49,920 nt of DNA. Source: Lentilactobacillus rapi DSM 19907 = JCM 15042. Lineage in GTDB: Bacteria; Bacillota; Bacilli; Lactobacillales; Lactobacillaceae. The position numbers were made by a program, and so were the translations under genes. Under the pieces are notes generated by a model. That model was not told the origin of the DNA and ran no database searches. It worked only from the letters and a program-made list of their open reading frames with translations. The stretch lies in the NCBI RefSeq assembly GCF_001436255.1, contig NZ_AZEI01000029.1, forward strand, positions 1 to 49,920, read 5' to 3'. Below, one piece after another: positions 43,824-49,920 of this stretch (position 1 is the first letter of the stretch; each line of letters opens with the position of its first letter).

Positions 43824-44750
43824 CTATTCTTTAGTCAATAATTCATCAATTTTGTCATAGAATTTCTTAGCATGGACTTCGGTCACCAAATTAATGGGCC
43901 GTCCGGTTTCCGTTTCGAAGGTTCTGCCGGCACTTGAGCCATGAGCAATCACATCACCCTTGATATTCTTAGATTCGATCATCTCTGGATATTGACTAGC
44001 CACCGTGGTTAATACATCCCACAAATAATAAGTTGAGTTGGCTTCATATGATGACACCAATGCATAACCTTGGCCAATTAAGTCCATCATTGGATAACGC
44101 CGGAGACTGGCCCAATGCTGCTGGACATCAGCATTCAGTGGAACTTGGTTGGTACTTTCCAAGCCTACCATTTGAATATCAATATCGGCATCCCAAACGG
44201 TTTTAACTGCTTCAGGATCCCAGTAAGCATTCCATTCAGCCGTCCCATCATGCTTAGGTTCAAGCACATTACCTGTCGTCCGCATGGTACCGCCCATCCA
44301 ATATAACCGTTCGATTTTATTCACAATGGTTGGGTCAACTGCTAACGCCCGAGCGAGATCAGTTAGCGGCCCCGTCATAACTAAATCGGTCTTGCCCTCG
44401 GTATTTTGAAGCTTATCAATCATATCCAAGTGGGCCGGCTTTTCAGCAACTTCTGCGTTTACCGGGCCATGCTCGTTTAGTAATGGAAAGGCATCAAATG
44501 AAAATGAACTCAACCGCCATTCTTTAGGAAATTGGTGAACCGCGCGTGAATTTGAAGCAGCCACGGAAATCTCTTTTCCATGACCGAATCTGGCAATGAT
44601 CTTTTGAGAAGCAGGTACGGGCCCCTCAATATAGCCGTCAGCGTCAATCACGCCAACCCCGGTAAGGTTAACTTCTGGCATTTGCAACAACAATAGTAAT
44701 GAGACCAAATCATCGACGTTGCCGTCATGGTCAAAGTAAACATTCTTCAA
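43824..44750 (-). CDS. Inosine-uridine-preferring nucleoside hydrolase family protein
   Basis: 308 residues. It hydrolyses the N-glycosidic bond of nucleosides. The calcium-site cluster DHDGNVDDL at residues 7-15 (usual form DTDPGxDD, so Thr-Asp is His-Asp here), VMTGPLTDLARAL, YWMGGTM and EWNAYWDPEA near 170 are family positions. TTG at 44750 has GAGGAGG 8 bases upstream; the longer ATG frame runs through that ribosome binding site. Sequence is divergent enough that the substrate could differ from ordinary nucleosides. Confidence 0.85.
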   Translation of the reverse strand: MKNVYFDHDGNVDDLVSLLLLLQMPEVNLTGVGVIDADGYIEGPVPASQKIIARFGHGKEISVAASNSRAVHQFPKEWRLSSFSFDAFPLLNEHGPVNAEVAEKPAHLDMIDKLQNTEGKTDLVMTGPLTDLARALAVDPTIVNKIERLYWMGGTMRTTGNVLEPKHDGTAEWNAYWDPEAVKTVWDADIDIQMVGLESTNQVPLNADVQQHWASLRRYPMMDLIGQGYALVSSYEANSTYYLWDVLTTVASQYPEMIESKNIKGDVIAHGSSAGRTFETETGRPINLVTEVHAKKFYDKIDELLTKE

Positions 44751-44820
44751 AATAATGTCCTCCTCGTTTATTAATCTCATCATACAGGAATCCGGGCAAC
44801 CAGTCTATCAGTAGCCAATC

Positions 44821-45582
44821 TCAACGGCGCCGGTGCTTGACCACTGTAAAGAAGTGTAAAATACATGCCAGTAATACATAGAAAATCACCACAAAGGATA
44901 TGTATCGCAGCCAAAAGCCCTGGCTTGGGACTAATTTAAAGCCAAACTGAATCCCCATGGTCAATAGTGCCATAAACGCAATCATAAAGAATAATTCAAT
45001 ATATCGTTTCAATGTACTGTCATCCCTTTTCTTCACAGAGTTTAGTCGCCGGCCCCATTTGAGACAGGTTTGCTTTTTAGTTTCCGGTAACTCTTTAAGC
45101 CCCCACGTATTAGTGAGAACCAGTTCGTGAACCTTAATGACCCCAGCGGCAGTCATCACTTTATCGATTGTTCGAAAACTTTGGTCGGTAACTCCGGTGA
45201 CCCAGTTTTCAAACGCGCCGGTATAACAGTCAGTAATGCTTAAATAGTGCTTGTCTTTAAATCGATCGGGATGAGTGGCCCCGGTATGGTCAAATCGGAC
45301 CAACCGCTGGCGCATGCAGTCAAAGAAATCTTTCATTTTGCCTGCCAGGCCACCCCAATAGGTTGGAGCGGCCAGCACCCAGACATCACTAGCGAGCATT
45401 TTTTGTTCCAACTCGTCTAACACGGGATCCTTCTTGTCACCATGATCCGGCTTAAATGGATAATCCTCTAAGTAAATAATTTCGCTTTCGTTCGGCTCTT
45501 TTATCCCAGCCATCACCGCTGCCAACATCTTAGCGGTCACCCCATTATTTCGATGCGATCCTAAAATTCCAAGTACTTTCAA
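44821..45582 (-). CDS. NAD(P)H-dependent flavodoxin-fold reductase fused to membrane tail
   Basis: 253 residues. The first 180 form an FMN-binding flavodoxin-like fold (GILGSHRNNGVT; APTYWGGLAGKMKDFFDCM, the flavin loop). The remaining part has two membrane segments (about 196-217 and 224-246) ending in KHRRR. Relatives are usually soluble and about 190 residues, so the anchor is unusual. It lies 11 bases after mntH in the hemH-mntH operon. It may reduce quinone, flavin or metal at the membrane (inference). Confidence 0.8.
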   Translation of the reverse strand: MKVLGILGSHRNNGVTAKMLAAVMAGIKEPNESEIIYLEDYPFKPDHGDKKDPVLDELEQKMLASDVWVLAAPTYWGGLAGKMKDFFDCMRQRLVRFDHTGATHPDRFKDKHYLSITDCYTGAFENWVTGVTDQSFRTIDKVMTAAGVIKVHELVLTNTWGLKELPETKKQTCLKWGRRLNSVKKRDDSTLKRYIELFFMIAFMALLTMGIQFGFKLVPSQGFWLRYISFVVIFYVLLACILHFFTVVKHRRR

Positions 45583-45593
45583 TATAAGACCCC

Positions 45594-46919
45594 CTAAAAA
45601 ATTGCTAAAATAAATTGAATATTGAGGACGGTAATAATTGACGTTAACAAGTAACCAACCACCGTCACTGATAATCGGTTGGTATGGACGCCCATCAAAT
45701 CATGATTGTTTGTGAGTGCCACCATAGGAAACAACGTGAACGGCAAGGCAATGGATAACGCAATTTGGGCAAACACGATCATCTGCTCAAATGTATCATC
45801 ATTGAAGCCAACGATGAACCCAATGATCAAAATCGGAATCAAGGTCACAAACCGAGTTAAGAGTCGCCGTTCCCACAATGGCAGCCGGATGTGCAAGTAA
45901 CCTTCCATCACAATTTGCCCCGCTAACGTGCTGGTGATCGATGAAATCATCCCTGTGATCAGCAACGCAAACGCGAACAAAGTGCTCATTAACGGGCTGG
46001 CAAGACTCCCTACAATGGCGGAATTTTGCAACCCATGGTAAACATCCTGAAATGCAGAAAAGTTTGCGTTTTTATTGAAAAATAGCGTTCCCCCGAGGAT
46101 GAGCAATAGCGCATTAATCAGAAAGGCAGCGATTAAATGCACGTTTGAATCCCACTTTCCAAATTGCAAAGCTTCATTCACTTGTTTGGGATCATGATAA
46201 TCGTATCGACGGCTCTGGGCCAGTGAAGAGTGCAGGTAGACGTTGTGCGGCATGATGGTGGCCCCCACGATTCCCAAGCTCATCACCAACTTTTCATGAT
46301 TGGTCATAATACTTGGAGTGGGAAGTAACCCACCAAGAATCCCACCGACGTTGGGTTGAGCCCGGAAAACCTCAATTCCAAAAATCACGCCCACCACTAA
46401 TATTGAAAAGAGCACAATAAATTCGATTCGCCGAATTCCAAATCTTAAAAATAGCAATACCAATAAAACATCAAAAATAGTAAAGAAAATGCCAAAAATT
46501 AACGATAACCCAAATAACAGTTTTAACGCAATTGACGTGCCGACAACGCCGGTCATGTCGGTTGCCATCATCGCAATTTCATTGATAAACCACAGTATGT
46601 AACGCCCCCACCGGGGAATCTTAGTCGCAATTGCCTGGGCCAAGTCCAGCCGAGAAACGACCCCCAACTTAATTGCTAAGGTCTGCATGAACATCGCAAC
46701 AATAATCGAGATCAGCAGTACCGATAATAATTCATATCGGTATTTACTCCCGCCGGATAACGACGTCAGCCAATTACCGGGATCCATGTACCCCACGGCA
46801 ACCAATGCTCCAGGTCCGCTATACGCCAAGAACTTTTGTAGAAAGGATGATTCGTACACACTGGGAACTTTGACACTCCGATTAATTTCATCCAGACTTT
46901 TATTTTGCTGTTCCTTCAT
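45594..46919 (-). CDS. mntH: Manganese/iron NRAMP transporter MntH
   Basis: About 441 residues and 11 membrane segments. Canonical metal motifs are present: DPGNW in TM1 (AVGYMDPGNWLTSL) and MPHNVYLHSSL in TM6. It imports Mn2+ or Fe2+ with protons. Start ATG at 46919, with GGGGG 6 bases upstream, lies inside the hemH 3' end (stop 46900), so translation is coupled. Confidence 0.93.
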   Translation of the reverse strand: MKEQQNKSLDEINRSVKVPSVYESSFLQKFLAYSGPGALVAVGYMDPGNWLTSLSGGSKYRYELLSVLLISIIVAMFMQTLAIKLGVVSRLDLAQAIATKIPRWGRYILWFINEIAMMATDMTGVVGTSIALKLLFGLSLIFGIFFTIFDVLLVLLFLRFGIRRIEFIVLFSILVVGVIFGIEVFRAQPNVGGILGGLLPTPSIMTNHEKLVMSLGIVGATIMPHNVYLHSSLAQSRRYDYHDPKQVNEALQFGKWDSNVHLIAAFLINALLLILGGTLFFNKNANFSAFQDVYHGLQNSAIVGSLASPLMSTLFAFALLITGMISSITSTLAGQIVMEGYLHIRLPLWERRLLTRFVTLIPILIIGFIVGFNDDTFEQMIVFAQIALSIALPFTLFPMVALTNNHDLMGVHTNRLSVTVVGYLLTSIITVLNIQFILAIF

Positions 46920-47874
46920 TGACATCCCCCTTTCCACGCAGTTTTTGCTCGCTCAGATCCGCAACGAATTGACAAAAGGCGTCACTGGCATTCATCGGTG
47001 GTACGGCATCTAATACCTTGCCGCCACTGGACCTGAACGTTTGATAATTTTGAACATTATTTTCCTCGATTGTTTCCAAGCAATCTTCAACAAAGGATGG
47101 CGTGACAAGCAGCACATTTCGCTTGCCCATCGCAGCCAATTCCATCAATGTGTTTTTTAAATATGGCTTCAGCCAAGGCATCGGCCCAAATTTGGATTGA
47201 AAAACTGTCAGAACTTTATTGTCAGGCACTTGTTGGAGATATTTTTGGACGTTGGCCGTGGTCTGCTGGCACTCTTTCTCATACGGATCGCCTTTTTTGA
47301 TCATCGACATTGGAATCCCATGATAGGTGAAAACCACTGTGTCATAATTTTTTTGAACGTAACACTCGTCCACTTGGCTTGCCAGGATCTTTTGATAAGT
47401 GGGCTGATCGTCAAAATGCTTAATAATTGTCGTTGGCACACCGGATGCTTTTACTTTTTCGATGATTGTATCATGGGTACTTTGGGTGTAATTCGGAAAT
47501 AAGGGCAGCACCACAATATGGTCATCCCCATTATCCTGCATTTGGTGCAGGCAATCCCCAATCGTTGGCCCACCATAGTTCATTGCGTACTGAACGTCCC
47601 AATCTTTCAAAATTGCTTGGACCTTGCGCTGCATCATTTCGGTATACACGGTCAATGGTGAGCCTGCTTGGGTCCACATGTGCCGATAATAGGTAGCGGA
47701 TCGCCAAGTTCGCAGCGGTAAAATAATTCCGCGAAGCAGTGGCTGCCAAAACCATTTTGGCAGGGTGACCACATTTTGATCACTTAGAAATGCTTTCAAA
47801 TAAATTTTGACATCTTTGGTACTAGGCGATTTGGGTGATCCGAGATTAACCAGTAACAACCCGTTTTGTGACAT
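46900..47874 (-). CDS. hemH: Ferrochelatase / coproporphyrin ferrochelatase
   Basis: 324 residues. Inserts Fe2+ into porphyrin. Motifs are LLLVNLGSPKSP, the catalytic His in VFTYHGIPMS, and the Glu-rich VTPSFVEDCLETIEE containing the second metal ligand. In Gram-positives the enzyme makes coproheme. No other haem biosynthesis gene is in the window, so it may act on exogenous porphyrin (inference). RBS GGGGGA. First gene of an operon with mntH and a flavodoxin-like reductase. Confidence 0.92.
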   Translation of the reverse strand: MSQNGLLLVNLGSPKSPSTKDVKIYLKAFLSDQNVVTLPKWFWQPLLRGIILPLRTWRSATYYRHMWTQAGSPLTVYTEMMQRKVQAILKDWDVQYAMNYGGPTIGDCLHQMQDNGDDHIVVLPLFPNYTQSTHDTIIEKVKASGVPTTIIKHFDDQPTYQKILASQVDECYVQKNYDTVVFTYHGIPMSMIKKGDPYEKECQQTTANVQKYLQQVPDNKVLTVFQSKFGPMPWLKPYLKNTLMELAAMGKRNVLLVTPSFVEDCLETIEENNVQNYQTFRSSGGKVLDAVPPMNASDAFCQFVADLSEQKLRGKGDVNEGTAK

Positions 47875-47896
47875 TGCGATTCCCCCTTATGTCCTG

Positions 47897-47925
47897 ATTA
47901 TATCGCTTTCACCAATTCAAAAGAA
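47897..47925 (-). promoter_or_regulatory. Promoter of hemH operon
   Basis: On the minus strand -35 TTCTTT, 17-base spacer and a perfect -10 TATAAT. TGAAAGCGATATAA at 47898-47911 resembles a cre site (about 12 of 14). A separate perfect palindrome TTGTTC-C-GAACAA lies at 47964-47976. Confidence 0.55.
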
Positions 47926-48031
47926 TGGCAGCTAAAAGAAAAATCCCCGTCAGAGAAAACATTTTGTTCCGAACAATGAAATCGGTTCATTTATTGAGTA
48001 CAATGGTATTGAGGAAGGACGTGATTAACCC

Positions 48032-48361
48032 TTGAACAATGCCAAGGAATACCTGGATTTCTTTAACCAAGAATATAAGGAACCCGGCAAACACAGTAAT
48101 TACAGCACAAATAGCAACTTCCGTTTTGACACGAGAGCTGATGCGCTTGAAACCAAGAATATGTTAATCCAAAAAAGTCCCTGCGCTAAATATTATCGTT
48201 TGAGTGTTGAATACATTAATCCCAACCGGTCGATGCAGGTGGGCTGGTACATTACCGTTAGGAAATTGGATCACCAACCCAAAGCACCTGATCACCAATC
48301 TACGACAAGCCCCAAACCTGAGAAACCACAGCAACCAACTCACAAAAAACCAGAAAAATAA
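48032..48361 (+). CDS. Hypothetical protein with proline/lysine-rich tail
   Basis: 109 residues, starting at TTG, with GGACGTGAT (one mismatch to the full anti-SD match) 6 bases upstream. The first 80 residues look globular (FRFDTRADALETKNM, SVEYINPNRSMQVGWYITVR). The last 28 are a low-complexity Pro/Lys/Gln/Thr tail, probably disordered. No signal peptide. I do not recognise the family. It is 21 bases before the aldo/keto reductase and could be co-transcribed. Confidence 0.6.
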   Translation: MNNAKEYLDFFNQEYKEPGKHSNYSTNSNFRFDTRADALETKNMLIQKSPCAKYYRLSVEYINPNRSMQVGWYITVRKLDHQPKAPDHQSTTSPKPEKPQQPTHKKPEK

Positions 48362-48382
48362 CTTTGATGGAGGTAATTATCC

Positions 48383-49228
48383 ATGGCAAATCAAGTACCA
48401 GCAGTCATCATGAACGATGGCTTTAAAATTCCAGAGATTGAATTAGGAACCTATCAAATTCGCGGTGGTGACGGCCTGCAGCAAGTGCTAGCTGCCATTC
48501 ACGATGGTTACCGCGGCTTGGACACGGCGACCAATTATGATAACGAGGGAATGGTTGGTGAAGCGATTCGCAGATCCGGCCTCCCACGTTCAGATTTCTT
48601 TGTCACGTCCAAATTGCCAGGTAAGTATCATCAGTATCATGACGCAACTAAAGCGATTCAAGAGAGTCTCTATCGCTTAGGTTTGGACTATTTTAATCTT
48701 TATTTGATCCATTGGCCGCTTCCAAAGCGGGATCACTACGTTGAAGCTTTTCAGGCAATGATCGATGCTAAAGAGCGGGGCTTGATCCAATCAATTGGTG
48801 TTTCTAATTTTGAACCAGCGCATCTAGACCGACTCATTGGCGAAACCGGGGTCACCCCCGCCGTCAACCAAATTGAAGCCCATCCTTATTGGAATAACGA
48901 ACGAATGTTGCAGGCAGATCTTGAACGCGGAATTGTCACTGAAGCTTGGAGCCCATTAGGTCGTGGTAGCGCCGCTTTGCAGGAACCACTCATTCAAGAT
49001 TTGGCTCACAAATATCACAAGAATGCCGGCCAAATTATTTTGAGATGGCACACTCACCGTAACATCGTTCCGATCCCTCGTTCAAGTAACCTCAATCACC
49101 AGCGGGCTAATTTGGACATTTTTGATTTCAAACTGACCCCAGATGAAATCCACGCGATTAATCAGCTAACCAAGCCAGATGGCCGAGTTGATAGCCAAGA
49201 TCCCAATGAATACGAAGAATTTGAATAA
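48383..49228 (+). CDS. Aldo/keto reductase
   Basis: 281 residues, NADPH-dependent TIM barrel. Catalytic tetrad Asp47, Tyr52, Lys77 and His110 is complete (GLDTATNYDNE, TSKLPG, IHWP). Cofactor motif IPRSSNLNHQRANL near 233. Closest to the 2,5-diketo-gluconate/glyoxal reductase group of Gram-positives. RBS GGAGGTAAT. The nitroreductase gene follows after 32 bases. Confidence 0.92.
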   Translation: MANQVPAVIMNDGFKIPEIELGTYQIRGGDGLQQVLAAIHDGYRGLDTATNYDNEGMVGEAIRRSGLPRSDFFVTSKLPGKYHQYHDATKAIQESLYRLGLDYFNLYLIHWPLPKRDHYVEAFQAMIDAKERGLIQSIGVSNFEPAHLDRLIGETGVTPAVNQIEAHPYWNNERMLQADLERGIVTEAWSPLGRGSAALQEPLIQDLAHKYHKNAGQIILRWHTHRNIVPIPRSSNLNHQRANLDIFDFKLTPDEIHAINQLTKPDGRVDSQDPNEYEEFE

Positions 49229-49260
49229 TAACCAATAAATATCAAAGGGGTGTGTTTATA

Positions 49261-49719
49261 ATGGAAACACAAAAAATGATTCTTTCCAGAAAAGCAATTC
49301 GAGAATATAATGGTCAAATTACTGACTTTCAGCTGCACCAAATTCTGGAAGCCGCTAATGCCAGCCCTGTTGCAATGGGCCAATACGATAATTATCGGTT
49401 GACGGTTATCCAAGATCCGGCAACTTTAGCAAAAATGAGTGGCATTTATGAAGCTCCAACTGTCATCGTAGTTTCCGCCAATGATGCCGGCGCACCAGCG
49501 GAAGTTTCTGCAGGCGCGATTGTTCACAACATGGAATTGGCTGCTGAAGATCAAGGTTTAGGCGCCAACTATAATATGGGCGGCTTGAGCTCAATCCCAG
49601 CCGGTGTGATTCCAGCAGGCTTCACGCCAGTGTTCGGCTTGACAGTGGGCCAAACAACCGAAACGTTTACACCGCGAGAAGTCTCGTTGGACCGAATTAA
49701 GACCAATTTCGTGAAGTAA
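49261..49719 (+). CDS. Short nitroreductase-family protein
   Basis: 152 residues. SRKAIREYNG near residue 10 is the FMN-binding start of the nitroreductase fold. QILEAANASPVAMGQYDNYR follows. AEDQGLGANYNMGG near 105 and a short C-terminus complete it. ATG at 49261 has AAAGGGGTG 7-8 bases upstream; a GTG 9 bases earlier lies in that site. Likely operon with the aldo/keto reductase. Confidence 0.87.
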   Translation: METQKMILSRKAIREYNGQITDFQLHQILEAANASPVAMGQYDNYRLTVIQDPATLAKMSGIYEAPTVIVVSANDAGAPAEVSAGAIVHNMELAAEDQGLGANYNMGGLSSIPAGVIPAGFTPVFGLTVGQTTETFTPREVSLDRIKTNFVK

Positions 49720-49743
49720 TTTACTTTATTTTGGATGTTTACA

Positions 49744-49791
49744 ACAAATCGCGTAGCTATTCCGTTTCTGGAATAGTTACGCGATTTGTTT
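49744..49791 (+). terminator. Intrinsic terminator
   Basis: Arms ACAAATCGCGTAGCTATTCC and GGAATAGTTACGCGATTTGT (49744-49763, 49770-49789) with one G-U pair and following T. Confidence 0.9.
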
Positions 49792-49879
49792 AATATGGGA
49801 GTTTCCCACTTCGTATATTGGCGGTACCATTAACGATTTATGCCCGTGATAAGGCAATTGCACTGTTCTTAGAAACTGT

Positions 49880-49908
49880 TTGAGATCTAAATTGAGTTTT
49901 GGTATACT
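49880..49908 (+). promoter_or_regulatory. Promoter reading out of the window
   Basis: -35 TTGAGA (49880-49885), 17-base spacer, -10 TATACT (49903-49908). The gene it serves lies beyond the end. Confidence 0.6.
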
Positions 49909-49920
49909 TTTGCAAAAAAG

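Noticed and set aside
1-49920. CRISPR arrays, prophage genes, tRNA or rRNA
   Set aside because: No regularly spaced repeats, phage structural genes or cloverleaf/rRNA-like stretches were seen by eye; a tRNA scan would confirm.

Overview
The window looks like a chromosomal stretch of a low-to-mid GC Gram-positive lactic acid bacterium, most probably a Lactobacillaceae member of the heterofermentative Lentilactobacillus/Levilactobacillus kind. This rests on strong AGGAGG-type ribosome binding sites, several TTG/GTG starts, an alcohol dehydrogenase very like the (R)-specific enzyme of L. brevis/L. kefiri, an orphan ferrochelatase, a SufCDSUB Fe-S operon, MazEF and RelB modules, and many small redox enzymes. 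The genus is an inference. I see no rRNA, tRNA, CRISPR array or prophage.

Layout. 0.2-7 kb: soluble flavoprotein fumarate-reductase-like enzyme, RelP-type alarmone synthetase, a nadC + MFS transporter operon behind two tandem palindromes, an old-yellow-enzyme reductase and a fructosamine-kinase-like gene. 7-15.8 kb: an OmpR/EnvZ-type two-component system, a DedA protein, a polyprenyl-phosphate glycosyltransferase, a PAP2 phosphatase and a YfhO-family membrane protein. Together these look like an undecaprenyl-phosphate-dependent envelope glycosylation module, and one palindrome recurs upstream of the transcription units. 15.9-17.2 kb: membrane-anchored MerR regulator with a zinc ribbon, and a truncated YhfC-like gene. 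17.4-24.2 kb (minus strand): sufC-D-S-U-B-T followed 17 bp later by a divergent NRAMP-like transporter. 24.5-30.4 kb: both subunits of glutamate synthase, an Fe-S enzyme divergent from suf.

30.4-36.4 kb is accessory: LysE-type exporter, an IS5-like transposase remnant with both terminal repeats, an ArsR/MFS efflux pair with two matching operators, an unknown membrane protein, two toxin-antitoxin modules on either side of an (R)-ADH-like SDR, and an MFS remnant. 36.4-49.9 kb: GH31 alpha-glucosidase, TauE + YisL-like operon, GNAT, a catabolite-controlled SDR, Zn-dependent alcohol dehydrogenase, nucleoside hydrolase, a hemH-mntH-flavodoxin-like operon, aldo/keto reductase and nitroreductase.

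Two families of intergenic structured repeats run through the window. Family 1 (four copies near 30, 2409, 10251 and 38769) has a conserved outer shell around a swapped or covarying terminator hairpin. Family 2 has two copies, near 30430 and 42340. Apart from the envelope-glycosylation module and its candidate operators, these repeats are the least explained structure here.
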